Shown here one piece after another: positions 9,440 to 18,505 of a DNA stretch of 64,000 nt (position 1 is its first letter; every line of letters begins with the position of its first letter). A model generated the notes under the pieces. The model was not told the origin of the DNA. It made no database searches and worked only from the letters and a program-made list of their open reading frames with translations. Origin of the DNA: Anabaena azotica FACHB-119 (lineage in GTDB: Bacteria > Cyanobacteriota > Cyanobacteriia > Cyanobacteriales > Nostocaceae); the NCBI RefSeq assembly GCF_014697625.1, contig NZ_JACJSG010000009.1, forward strand, positions 146,129-210,128, in the 5' to 3' direction. The position numbers and the translations under genes are program-made.

Positions 9440-12400
9440 TATTTCCTGTGTAGAACTTGAGAAACGTAGGTGAGTACAGCGCGATAATTAAGTAATACCT
9501 GTCCTTTACGGCGGGTGTGGAGAACTTTCACTTCACCAGCCTCTTCTACTGTATTAGGCGATATCCAACTAAACGGGTCTAGCACTGGGATGAGTTGACC
9601 TTTTTTGTCCGCATCTCGTTCCGCTTCAATAAAATGCAAGCCCCGCAATACAGTTAGTAAACAGGGATGAATAGGAGAGTCTAAATCAGGATTGATCAAA
9701 TGCTGACGAGCGCGTTGAATCGAGTTAAGACTGCGAACTTTTGTATCCGAAATTAGGAAATATGTACAAAAACCAGATTGTATGCGCTCTTCTGCTTGAA
9801 TAGCATAAAGTGTAGCAAAGGTATAAACCGGAATAAAATCACGATAATCTTCTGGAGTAGCAACAGAACTCCAGAAAGTTGTATGGTCTTCAGCTTGCGA
9901 AATTTCAAAAGCTGCTTCATTGTACCCGCGATCGCGCAACCTTGTAGCCGGAAAAACATCCCTTACCATTGGGTATATGTTGATATCAGGAAATGTTTGC
10001 AAAACTTCTTCTAAAAATTCTGTAGGTATTAAAGAAGAATTTTGTTTTGCGGCTCGATTAATGCGGCGATCGCCATAAGCATGAGCTAATAAAATAATGT
10101 GCTGACATCCTTGGGCTTTGAGGTGACGAATTTCTTCTTGAACTGAGCGTTGCGTTTTTAGTTGTTCTGGAGAATCAAGTACATCAGACTGCATTCGTTC
10201 TCTTTTAAGTTCATAACCTATAAACGGTTCACTAACAGATGTAGCAACATAACTTTGAGTCAGAAAAAGATATGCTTTCTCTTCATCATTGGGAAAATTC
10301 CCATCGTTACAGGGACGACTGGCGTAGGAAATCAAACCAATCTTGGGGACAGAATCGGAATTTTGGCAACTAATACAAAGTGGAAACGCACTTAATAATG
10401 CTTTAAAAATACCGTATTTGCTCCATTTTGTCGTATCAGTTTGTTTCACCAGATTTTCTAGAACCATTCCCTGCATTCGGATAGGGGTATCCTCGCCTAG
10501 TATGGCTTCCAAGGTTTGGGCGGCTGCGTAAACATAAGCATCCCCATTTTTGTCTTTATTGTCCTTATCTTCATCTAATTGTTTTCCTGTTTCTTGCAGC
10601 CGCAACATTAAGGTTGTAAAGTCAACTGATTCTTCCTTCTGACCACGTTTTTGCAACCTTGTAATGATTCGCCACAAACAACAGTAAATTAGCACAGCAA
10701 AAGCGGTAACGGCGGCTGCATGATACTGCTTCTTTTCCTCAGCGTCTTTTGTATTTGCTCGCCGCTTCACAGTTTCAACATCGTATTCCACTATGATTGC
10801 GGCTGGTAATGCCCAGCCAGCAAATTGAGCAGCATTTGTAGAAAGCTCATAAGTTAATTTACCATCTTGTCCCTTCTGCCAAGAACGAGGAACCCAACAA
10901 ACTTGCAGGAGTTTCTGCGGTAATAAACGCTTGGCTCTTATTTGATTACTTGCGCCTTTAGTTATTAAGTCATATTCTGAAATTTCGGTAGTAACCTTAA
11001 CCGAAAAAAGTCCTGATGTTGCTGGTTGCTCACAAATTTGTATATGTTTAAACCATTCAACCTGTTCGCTGGAATTTTGTTGCGGCTCTACAAGCAACTT
11101 TCTGATACCTGGTGTTGCTCCTTCTAGCCGATCCCAATTAATGATAGTGTTTTTAACACAGATGAATTGTTGTGAAGAGCGATTCTGAACTTGAGATATG
11201 ATTTTTTGGCTCTTATTCTGCAATACTTTCGTCAGTGCTTTGGCAATTAACTTCATTGACTCAGAGCGTTTTTTTAATTCGTCTAAAGTCTGGCGAATAG
11301 CGTCTTTACCCTGGGATTGAAAATTTGCTCGGAGTTCATTCACTACATCGGTTAGTGATTCTTTAGTCAGCGAGACTTCATCTTGTTGAGGAACAACGAT
11401 GGACAAAAAGATGAGCTGCGCTAAACGACGACGAATTTCCCAAGGTTTTGGTGAGGAATCTTGATCATCATCATCAAATAAATATTCTTGAATTTTTTCG
11501 ATGCGTACTTCAAAAGCAGGTTTACCTAATTCTGGGTTATCTCCATTGACTCGAAAACGATAACATACTTCACGCTGAACTTGATTGTTAGTCTTTTGCT
11601 CAAAAATTTGAGTTTTCCATTCAGGCCAAATAGCTAAACAATAATAAAAGGTGGCTTTACTAAGTTCATCGGCTAAGTCAAACTCAGCCGCACCACCAAA
11701 ATGAGCCGTTAAATCAAAGGTATAGTCCTCTTCTTGAGCAGATGTAACTAGAATGAGTATGCGATTGACATATTCTACTAAAAGTTGGTAATTTGGGTCA
11801 TTACTTGAGCGGGCATTTTCTGCGATCGCCTCCATAATCCGAAAGCTAATTGTTAATCGGACTCGTGACAATGCTTCATCATCTATAAAATTTAGAAAAC
11901 GCTGGATTTGGCTATCTTCTCTACCTTTTTCTGCTTTTAAAGTTGCGATCGATGAATCAACATCATCTTCATCGTTGCCACGTTCGTCTTGCAAATATTT
12001 TGCAGCAGCCCTGCACATTTGCTCAAAATAATCAGTATTTTCAATTCGTTCGCGTGCAGAAATGACTGTCGCTAAAGACTTGTTATCTTTAGTGTCTCCT
12101 GCTTTAAATGCTATAGGTACGATGTTGCCAGTATTAACCATATTCTGGAAAGACGTACCTGCTTTTTCAGCCAGTTTTTTGAGTTGCTTATCAGGCTCAT
12201 CTAACAGCAATGTCGATAATAAGCTGTCGGAAGGCACAGCATTATTTAGTGCCTCGTCAATAGCAGCCATTAATCTATCAATCGCACCTGGTAATTTTGT
12301 AACGTTGCCATCACTCAAACAGCCGCCAACACGCGACTTATTACCATTTGCTGGCATCGATAAGTTTTGAATAAACCCTCCACCTCTAGCAGGGTTAAAA

Positions 12401-12615
12401 GCCTCTTTAAATTTAGTTTGTTTAAACAGACGATACATAACGTCTGAAGTACGTATTCTCAGGCGTTTATTTTGATTGTTGTCAAACTCAAATAACTGCA
12501 TCCCGTAACCGCTTGGGGAAATAGCTTGAGCCAGTAAATCTATGACTGTAGCGAGGTCAATAGAAGGCTTAAGTGAACGCGGGTCAACGTGAGCGCCAGA
12601 ACCTTGTAAAGGCAT
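9439..12615 (-). CDS. Unrecognised 1058-residue protein coupled to the helicase
   Basis: No family is recognised. The protein has no signal peptide. It is mostly helical and charged to about residue 500, with an acidic run near 375-386 (DDDDQD). A short hydrophobic helix lies near 634-652 but looks buried rather than membrane-spanning. The C-terminal third (about 757-1058) alternates strand-like segments (KIGLISYASRP, AYLFLTQSYVATSV, HIILLAHAYGDRR, INIYPMVRDV, FCTYFLISDT) with helices, as in alpha/beta folds such as RNase H-like or Rossmann-like domains. The motif GDRR near 848-851 and LRDRG near 893-897 might be functional. It is first in a two-gene operon; its stop overlaps the helicase start by one base. 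The partnership suggests a recognition or effector subunit, by inference only. Confidence 0.7.
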   Translation of the reverse strand: MPLQGSGAHVDPRSLKPSIDLATVIDLLAQAISPSGYGMQLFEFDNNQNKRLRIRTSDVMYRLFKQTKFKEAFNPARGGGFIQNLSMPANGNKSRVGGCLSDGNVTKLPGAIDRLMAAIDEALNNAVPSDSLLSTLLLDEPDKQLKKLAEKAGTSFQNMVNTGNIVPIAFKAGDTKDNKSLATVISARERIENTDYFEQMCRAAAKYLQDERGNDEDDVDSSIATLKAEKGREDSQIQRFLNFIDDEALSRVRLTISFRIMEAIAENARSSNDPNYQLLVEYVNRILILVTSAQEEDYTFDLTAHFGGAAEFDLADELSKATFYYCLAIWPEWKTQIFEQKTNNQVQREVCYRFRVNGDNPELGKPAFEVRIEKIQEYLFDDDDQDSSPKPWEIRRRLAQLIFLSIVVPQQDEVSLTKESLTDVVNELRANFQSQGKDAIRQTLDELKKRSESMKLIAKALTKVLQNKSQKIISQVQNRSSQQFICVKNTIINWDRLEGATPGIRKLLVEPQQNSSEQVEWFKHIQICEQPATSGLFSVKVTTEISEYDLITKGASNQIRAKRLLPQKLLQVCWVPRSWQKGQDGKLTYELSTNAAQFAGWALPAAIIVEYDVETVKRRANTKDAEEKKQYHAAAVTAFAVLIYCCLWRIITRLQKRGQKEESVDFTTLMLRLQETGKQLDEDKDNKDKNGDAYVYAAAQTLEAILGEDTPIRMQGMVLENLVKQTDTTKWSKYGIFKALLSAFPLCISCQNSDSVPKIGLISYASRPCNDGNFPNDEEKAYLFLTQSYVATSVSEPFIGYELKRERMQSDVLDSPEQLKTQRSVQEEIRHLKAQGCQHIILLAHAYGDRRINRAAKQNSSLIPTEFLEEVLQTFPDINIYPMVRDVFPATRLRDRGYNEAAFEISQAEDHTTFWSSVATPEDYRDFIPVYTFATLYAIQAEERIQSGFCTYFLISDTKVRSLNSIQRARQHLINPDLDSPIHPCLLTVLRGLHFIEAERDADKKGQLIPVLDPFSWISPNTVEEAGEVKVLHTRRKGQVLLNYRAVLTYVSQVLHRK

Positions 12616-13114
12616 AATTATTTCCTTTGTAATTTTCAGTCTTACGACTGCTTCATCTGCTCAAACTTTGCAGTCTCAGCAAATGGACTCCATATTTTTA
12701 CTAACTCAAATGTGCCGAATCTGTCAAGGGGGGTATATTTTACGTTTAAAAATTTTTTTAAAGAATTATTACACAAAGAAGATGGTTGTATAGGTTATAC
12801 AGCAAGTTGCAGGTAAATGAGGTACAGATATAAATGATAAAATTCTTGTGGGGTGGGCATCTTGCCCGCCCTTGTGTACCTCACTCAGATGAAATATGCT
12901 GTATTTTTTTACAGAGTAAATAAACGATGTTAACTGTGCTAGAAAATTTATAAAGTAAACCTTAAATTCTATGGTGCGTGATAGCAAAACGTAAAGCACC
13001 AAGATATACGGTGCGTTACGGCTAATCCTGATAGTCTTAAACCCCCAAAAACCTGCACAGCCGTAACACACGCTACTTAATATTTAATAATCTGTCAAGC
13101 TACCAATCAGACTG
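12616..13114. other. Spacer upstream of the helicase operon
   Basis: The first 150 bases should hold the operon promoter, but no confident -35/-10 pair is seen. At 12852-12876 there is a GGGTGGGCATCTTGCCCGCCC palindrome, a type repeated at several places in the window. At 13011-13071 an inverted repeat (GTGCGTTACGGCT with AGCCGTAACACAC) brackets a small element. The open frame within it on the minus strand looks non-coding. Confidence 0.5.
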
Positions 13115-13348
13115 TCAAATCATAGAATTTATTTGCAACCAATCGGATAAATCAGCCATAGTAGCAAAGTCTAACAAAACTTCGCCAAGGGCTTCTAATT
13201 GATTTAAAGAAAGAGATTGGATACGCTGTTCGATTTCTGGGGATAGTTCACCCAATCTTCTTTTTAGCTGTCTCAAAATAACGGCTTGCTCTCCTTCAAC
13301 TATTCCCCGTTCGTAGCCGATACGCTCACCTGTGGTTATGTATCTCAT
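13115..13348 (-). pseudogene. Duplicated 3' fragment of the Rpn-like nuclease gene (DUF4351 tail)
   Basis: The 77-residue frame repeats the last part of the neighbouring gene: it begins at MRYITTGERIGYERGIVEG and runs through LKRRLGELSPEIEQ and SLSLNQLEALGE to the end, with a handful of substitutions. DNA similarity starts at the same point in both copies (the CTCATAG preceding the ATG) and ends near the stops, so it is a tandem duplication of about 235 bases. It contains only the DUF4351 C-terminal domain without the nuclease domain. It may be a relic or may express a small DUF4351 peptide. Confidence 0.7.
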
Positions 13349-13371
13349 AGTTCCTATTTCATGACGACTAA

Positions 13372-14446
13372 TTAATTTGTTTGCAACCAGTCAGATAAAT
13401 CTGTCATCGTAGCAAAGTCTAACAAAGCTTCGCCAAGAGCCTCTAATTGATTTAAAGAAAGAGATTGGATGTGCTGTTCGATTTCTGGGGATAGTTCGCC
13501 CAATCTTCTTTTTAACAGCTTCAAAATAAGTGCTTGTTTTCCTTCAACTATTCCCCGTTCGTAGCCGATACGCTCACCTGTGGTTATGTATCTCATAGTC
13601 CGTTCCTGTTCAAATTGTTTAAACTCTTGCCAAAACTGGTCTTCCAATGCTTTTGGTAAAATCATAACCCAATCTATGAAGCGATATAGGTTACGAATGT
13701 CTTGTTCTTGTAAGCCTAAATCGTACAACCTGCGAATTAATCTGAATTTCCAGATTTTGCGTTCGGCGGGTGATGAGCGCGTCTGTTGAGTTTTCAAATG
13801 CGCCATGACTACCGTCGCAAATGGATTACTATTATTTTCTAACTCCTGCCAATTATTTTCATAGTCTAAAAGTTTAACTATGCCAAACTCAAAATTCAAG
13901 CGAGTATTGGGATAGTTGTAACTGTAGTTACTAGGTCGCCAGTCACGGTTACTATCACATAGAATCGCCAAGCTGATTGCTGGTACGCTGAAACGATCAA
14001 ATATGCGAAAGTTGTATGTGAACATTCGCTGACTAAAAGCATCCTCTTTTTGTGCCTGAATTTCTACGTGGATAGGACTTACGCAAGTGTCATAATCAAA
14101 CTCACTGTAGGGTGCGTCAGCCCCAATAATTACGTACATATTCAAGGATTTTCCACATCTGACGCACCCTACTACTGTGCCAGTTGCGTAAGTCCTGGTG
14201 GATTAATAACCACAGTTCTTGACCTTGGATGTGCCAAACTTTCACTAATTGATCAGCATATCGTTTACCTTGTTCGGCTTCACGGCTAATTTGTTGAAAT
14301 TCTTTATCAAGAAATTCGTAGGGGCGTTCCCAGTCAATTAATGCAGCCGTTTCCGGGAAAAAGAACTGTATGGCTTGAGGAAAGTATGCTTCGAGAATTT
14401 CTTTCCACGGACTATCAAAATTATGGCGATCGCCTAAATTATTCAT
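13372..14446 (-). pseudogene. Rpn-like PD-(D/E)XK recombination-promoting nuclease, interrupted by a MITE
   Basis: Two frames join into one protein once the insertion 14074-14197 plus one 6-base repeat is removed: the upstream part ends ...GQELWLLIH and the downstream part resumes IHVEIQAQKEDAF. This restores the E-x-Q nuclease-core motif of the Rpn/YhgA-like family and gives about 314 residues from the ATG at 14446 (an alternative TTG lies at 14464). The restored product has an N-terminal SPWKEILEAYFP segment, the core VEIQAQ, and a C-terminal DUF4351 domain. The 130-base net insertion shifts frame, so the gene is broken. Family proteins are implicated in DNA cleavage and RecA-independent recombination. 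Many such genes are scattered in Nostoc-type genomes. Confidence 0.85.
14074..14197. mobile_element. MITE, family R1 ends with a divergent interior, inserted in the nuclease gene
   Basis: The terminal inverted repeats are AGGACTTACGCAAGTGTCA and GTGCCAGTTGCGTAAGTCCT. GTGGAT lies immediately before (14068-14073) and after (14198-14203), a 6-bp target duplication with one extra G at the right end. The interior differs from the four other R1 copies and itself holds an inverted pair TAGGGTGCGTCAG / CTGACGCACCCTA. Confidence 0.85.
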
Positions 14447-15179
14447 GAAATAATGGAGAATCAACTACCTAATAGCAGGGGACAGGTGATAGGTGACAGG
14501 TGAGTCCAGTCCTGTAGGCGGGTTTCCCGCCGTAGGGAACTGGCGAACCCGGAGGGTGACAGCTTCAAAACCTGCTTACTATAACGATTTTATGATTGAC
14601 TCATGTTCTCATCTATGTGGTTAAGGACATCGGTATTAATTAATACTTACGTTTTTTGATAATACTTAGCGAATCTCTGCTTGTAGAATACTGAGTGATT
14701 CTACTCTGAGTTTTTAGGCAATGAATCTGCTTTTTCGGTGATTATCACTGCCAAACTCCCCCAGATGAAACTTATACGGCTGAAACTGCGTCTATATTCA
14801 GGTATATGATTCTCGCTCTTTAGGTACAAAATGTTAGCTTTTCTCAACGTCAGACAAAAAATTAGGCATCTGCACTTACTCTGAGTAAATGCCTCATGCG
14901 TGGTTTCAACATATAACGTTACAAAATTTTAAGTTTATAAATTTGCAGTAAACACCCAACATACATGGATTTCCCAGGCTTGAGAACCATAAAAAAGACA
15001 GGAGCCGTGCAATTCCTGCATAAAATTCATGAGTAAAGACGTAATAACAATGGAATCGTTGATACGTCTTCATCAAGATGGCGGACTCAAGGGTGAACTG
15101 CTAGCTCACAAGATAAGTGCGATAAATGGGGGTTGTGATGCACACTTTAAAGAAGGGTTTCGAGGAGTGCAATCTCACT
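14447..15179. other. Long spacer and leader before the HetZ-related gene
   Basis: From about 14470 a remnant of repeat family R4 (AGCAGGGGACAGGTGA...) is split by the small dispersed repeat 14499-14557. The rest, about 14600-15179, has no convincing gene; the open frame at 15029-15295 overlaps the next gene in another frame. The long leader could hold the regulatory region of the HetZ-related gene. Confidence 0.5.
14499..14557. repeat. Small dispersed repeat, copy 2
   Basis: Nearly identical to 2811-2870, differing only in the middle of the hairpin (CCGTAGGG against GCGCCCTGGG). The sequence around it (AGGTGACAGGTGA / CAGCTTCAAAACCTGC) matches the uninterrupted R4 copy at 28201-28305, so it inserted into R4. 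Confidence 0.7.
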
Positions 15180-16313
15180 ATGGTAACGGAAGCAGAAAAA
15201 CTAGCGCAATTTTGGCGCAAGCGACTAGCTGCGGACTGTCCAGAACTAAATGTGGCTGCAATAGAAAGTATCACTCTCTGGCTGTTAGGACGTGATTCAC
15301 AACGCTTGGATCTGCTCAACCTGAAAGAACTTGAGATTGCAAAGCAAGCGATGGAATATCGCTGGAAGATTTTAAGCCAACGCTACTTGAATGTAGGGCG
15401 GGAACGTGCATACCGTAATCTAATTACTCGCTTGGGGAGTTTAGCGACATTACGGCATAGAATTCAAACTTGGATCAGTTTAAGCCGCGATCGCCAACGC
15501 ACAGTTATTGACGTTTTGCAAGAGGTAATCCAAGAACTACTACAAAACGATACATACGTTCAGCAACAAATGGCGTACATCGCAGAAGTAGCCATAGATA
15601 AACGTCTCAGAGACACTTTACTGTTCGCTACGGTAGAAGAGTATTGTTTGCGACCAGTACGCAACCAGCCTTTGTTAGTATATCGCTTCGTCAACTACTT
15701 ACGCCGTTCTCAACGTGGTGGCTTAACCCAAGTACCAGGAGGCGATTTAGTGAGATTGGTTTCCGAAGAAGTGCTGACAGATGATAGCGATAATCGCATT
15801 AACTTGGTGGATAACCAAGCGATCGCCGAATATCAAGAAGCACAACAATTAGAGGAACAACAAGCACTGCGCCAAACAGTACAACAAGAATTTGCCAACT
15901 ACCTACAAGAAAACTTGGGAACAGAAGCCGTTGAATGGTTAAAAATGTACCTCCAAGGTAAAACCCAAGATGAAATTGCCAAGAAATTAAACAAACCAAT
16001 CAAAGAAATCTATCGACTGCGGGAAAAAATCAGCTATCATGCAGTCCGGGTTTTTGCCCTCAAAGGTAAACCAGAACTCGTAGATAATTGGCTAGCAATT
16101 TCCTTGCAGGAGAACAACTTGGGTTTAACACAAAACCAATGGCAAGAACTCTATGCTAATTTAACCCCCATTGGGCGACAAGTACTGGATCTGCGGAAAG
16201 CTGGTAATTCCATAGAAGCGGTAGCCCAAGAATTAAATCTCAAACCCCATCAAGTAATGGGCGAATGGACTAAAGTCTACCTCGCAGCGCAAGCCATGAG
16301 AACTCAAGAATAA
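15180..16313 (+). CDS. HetZ-related regulatory protein
   Basis: The product of about 377 residues resembles the group annotated in cyanobacteria as HetZ-related proteins. HetZ itself is a DNA-binding regulator of early heterocyst differentiation; this protein's own role is not established. Near its C-terminus are two helix-turn-helix-like stretches reminiscent of sigma-factor region 4 (KTQDEIAKKLNKPIKEIYRL and NSIEAVAQELNLKPHQVMG). The middle holds a basic segment, RFVNYLRRSQRGG. The frame is open from 15126, but the ATG at 15180 (MVTEAEKLAQFW) has a GAGGAG ribosome site 12 bases upstream. HetZ's usual partner genes patU are not adjacent. Confidence 0.7.
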   Translation: MVTEAEKLAQFWRKRLAADCPELNVAAIESITLWLLGRDSQRLDLLNLKELEIAKQAMEYRWKILSQRYLNVGRERAYRNLITRLGSLATLRHRIQTWISLSRDRQRTVIDVLQEVIQELLQNDTYVQQQMAYIAEVAIDKRLRDTLLFATVEEYCLRPVRNQPLLVYRFVNYLRRSQRGGLTQVPGGDLVRLVSEEVLTDDSDNRINLVDNQAIAEYQEAQQLEEQQALRQTVQQEFANYLQENLGTEAVEWLKMYLQGKTQDEIAKKLNKPIKEIYRLREKISYHAVRVFALKGKPELVDNWLAISLQENNLGLTQNQWQELYANLTPIGRQVLDLRKAGNSIEAVAQELNLKPHQVMGEWTKVYLAAQAMRTQE

Positions 16314-16784
16314 TGGAGTTGACCCATGAAAAGGAAAAATCAAGAGTTTGGACAAGGGTATAGGAGTATGTATAGGTACGCAAAACCTAGACACCCCTAT
16401 ACCCTAACCCCAATTAACCCAGTATTAACAGACGATCTAATTGCGTAAATTCTCAATAACTAAGGCGAATGTTGTTAGTGGTAGCCAGGCGTTAAGCTTG
16501 TACGGAGAACTAAGAACTGAGTGCTGAGGACTAAGTACTATTAGTAAGGTGAGGTGTAAGCCTCTGCCTAGTCAAACTCTAGCCTCTAGCCTCCAGCTTC
16601 TTAGCTGATTAAATTTATTCATATTGCTTATAAAATACTCTGCATCAATCTTTAGGTAGAAATCCGCAATTGCCACCAGGACAATTAGATATAAATTATG
16701 TCATCTTTAACTAGAAATCTTATTTGGTAGTTGCACTCTTTATTTTGAGCTACTGCCACAACATTTTTATAAAATATTCCTCCT
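16314..16784. other. Spacer with imperfect repeats
   Basis: An inverted arrangement of ACAAGGGTATAGG...ACACCCCTATACCC (about 16350-16410) and short repeats of the AACTGAGTGCTGAGGACTAAG kind occur here. No gene is apparent. Confidence 0.4.
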
Positions 16785-16958
16785 ATGGCTAATAACCACG
16801 ACAAAATCAAATTTCCCCTTTGGCAGTATCTCAACCAACCATTGTTTAGCCGTGACTTAGAGTTGAATCCCCGACGCTTCGCTTACAATTGGCGGATTGG
16901 ACTCTTAAAGCGGTGTTGGCATAAAGAATGTGATGCTAAAGGGCCACAACAGCATTGA
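16785..16958 (+). CDS. Small 57-residue conserved-looking protein
   Basis: The ATG at 16785 opens a frame of 57 codons. Its product begins MANNHDKIKFPLWQYLNQP and continues with FSRDLELNPRRFAYNWRIG and a Cys-containing tail (KRCWHKECDAKG). The composition is protein-like, aromatic and basic, and codon use looks coding, but there is no clear ribosome site and the family is not recognised. It lies alone between the HetZ-related gene and the symporter, followed by GACAGG-type repeats. It could be a genuine cyanobacterial small protein. Confidence 0.5.
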   Translation: MANNHDKIKFPLWQYLNQPLFSRDLELNPRRFAYNWRIGLLKRCWHKECDAKGPQQH

Positions 16959-17069
16959 GGTAGGGAACAGGGGACAGGTGACAGGGAACAGGTTTATAGG
17001 TTCCTAGTGCAACAGTTTTGTGTCCTCATAGATTAGGACAGCGACTAAGCATAAAATGCCTATAAGAAC

Positions 17070-17191
17070 AGGACTTACGCAAGTGTCACAATTGGTGGTT
17101 GGTGCGTGACGCTACAAGTTTCATTACTACGTTCAAATATTTTCGCTCCTCACACACCCTACAGAAACAATATGCCAGTTGCGTAAGTCCT
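17070..17191. mobile_element. MITE, family R1
   Basis: Complete copy with AGGACTTACGCAAGTGTCA and GCCAGTTGCGTAAGTCCT ends and the shared interior GGTTGGTGCGTGACGCTAC. It sits among GGGGACAGGTGACAGG tandem units upstream of the convergent end of the symporter gene. Confidence 0.85.
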
Positions 17192-17227
17192 AAAGAACAA
17201 GGTTTAAAGACTGTAACCTGTCCCCTG

Positions 17228-18505
17228 CTATAAATGTGGCTTTTTCCCATCCAACAAAGCACTCACTGTCATATCACCCATGACATTAATCGCAGTGCGA
17301 CAGCGATCTAAAAACCAATCTACAGTTACTAGCAAAGCTATATACTCAGTAGGCAAGTTGACAGAAGTAAAAACCAACGTCATTGTTACAAGTCCAGCGT
17401 TGGGAATACCTGCTGCGCCCACTGAGGCAAAAATAGAGGTGAGAACAACAATTAACTGCTGTCCCAAATTCAAATGCTGCCCAATGACTTGTGAGATATA
17501 CAATGCAGACATTGCTTCGTATAGGGCTGTACCATCGTTGTTGAAGTTTGCACCGACTAATGCGCCTAAAGATGCAGAAGATTCTCTTAAGCCAATTTTG
17601 GTTTGCAATACTTCAAAGGTGATAGGCATAGCTACGGTGGAGGAAGATGTCGAGAACGCAGTCAGAAAGGCATCAGTACCACCAGCTAAAAATTTCACAG
17701 GGTTTACCCAAGAACCAATTTTGACTCTCGACAGGTAATAGGCAGCTTGTAATACTAGGGCTACTAGCACCGCTATAATAAAGGCGGCTAAAGATTGGAA
17801 GGGGGCAAAACCTCTTTCGGCTACAGTTTTAGCGACAATACCGAAGACAGCGAAGGGAACTAAGGCAATTACCCAGTTGAGGATACGAATTACCGCTTCA
17901 AACAAAACTGCGATCGCATCTTCTACGGGTTGGTAACTATTCTTCCCTTGAGCGATTTGTTCTGATTTTAAGCCGCGCAGCACTATACCAAAACACAGGG
18001 CAATCACAATTAATTGAATCACATTGTTATCCACCAGTGGCTTGAGGATAGCCTCTGGTACAGCATCTTTGACTAGTCCCCAGGGATCAAGACTTTGGCC
18101 TGTAATTGTTTTTTGTGGTTTGGCTAAATCTCCCCAAGTGCCAGGGCGTAAAATATTAGCGACTAAAAGCCCGATGATAATCGCTACAGTAGTATTTGTT
18201 AATAACAATACTGCTAGTCGCCGTCCGGCTGTACCTGGGATATTGGTAGTCATAAAGGTATGCAGCACTGCTACCAAAATCAAAGGTGTAGCTAAGGCGC
18301 GGAGGGCTTTGAGTACCAGTTCGGCAGGAATTGCCAAATTGTTAATTAAAGCCGCATTGCTGGGGTTGGGGTTGCCTGCACCCAAGGCTATGCCTAAGAT
18401 AACTGCTAGTACCAAAGCAATAACTATTTGTAGAGTGAGAGGGATACGCCTCCACCAAGGGCGAGTTTCGGTTTCCGGCGGATGATTACTCTCTGGTTGA
18501 TTCAT
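17228..18505 (-). CDS. Dicarboxylate/amino acid:cation symporter (DAACS family)
   Basis: The 425-residue membrane protein belongs to the glutamate/dicarboxylate:Na+/H+ symporter family. Its marks are the serine-rich reentrant loop AFSTSSSTVAMP, the N-N-D-G-T-ALYE motif, the second reentrant loop SVGAAGIPNAGL and the substrate-binding helix DWFLDRCRTAINVMGD with the Arg that contacts the carboxylate side chain. About eight membrane spans are visible after a short cytosolic N-terminus ending WWRRIPL. It imports acidic amino acids or C4-dicarboxylates; which one cannot be read. The start ATG at 18505 fits family length. It is divergent from dnaE with about 250 bases between them. Confidence 0.92.
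   Translation of the reverse strand: MNQPESNHPPETETRPWWRRIPLTLQIVIALVLAVILGIALGAGNPNPSNAALINNLAIPAELVLKALRALATPLILVAVLHTFMTTNIPGTAGRRLAVLLLTNTTVAIIIGLLVANILRPGTWGDLAKPQKTITGQSLDPWGLVKDAVPEAILKPLVDNNVIQLIVIALCFGIVLRGLKSEQIAQGKNSYQPVEDAIAVLFEAVIRILNWVIALVPFAVFGIVAKTVAERGFAPFQSLAAFIIAVLVALVLQAAYYLSRVKIGSWVNPVKFLAGGTDAFLTAFSTSSSTVAMPITFEVLQTKIGLRESSASLGALVGANFNNDGTALYEAMSALYISQVIGQHLNLGQQLIVVLTSIFASVGAAGIPNAGLVTMTLVFTSVNLPTEYIALLVTVDWFLDRCRTAINVMGDMTVSALLDGKKPHL

Noticed and set aside
9439..12615. Calling the 1058-residue protein a prokaryotic Argonaute/PIWI-type (pPIWI_RE) protein
   Set aside because: The C-terminal strand/helix pattern is suggestive, but I could not identify the diagnostic residues, so the claim is not supported.
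12769..13071. 100-residue open frame on the minus strand upstream of the helicase operon
   Set aside because: It runs through palindromic repeats, has no ribosome site and its residues show no protein-like pattern.
14470..14627. Complete R4 element
   Set aside because: The left part and middle match R4, but the right end lacks CTGCTATA, so only a remnant is supported.
15029..15295. 88-residue plus-strand frame ahead of the HetZ-related gene
   Set aside because: It overlaps the well-supported HetZ-related frame in a different register and has poor coding composition.
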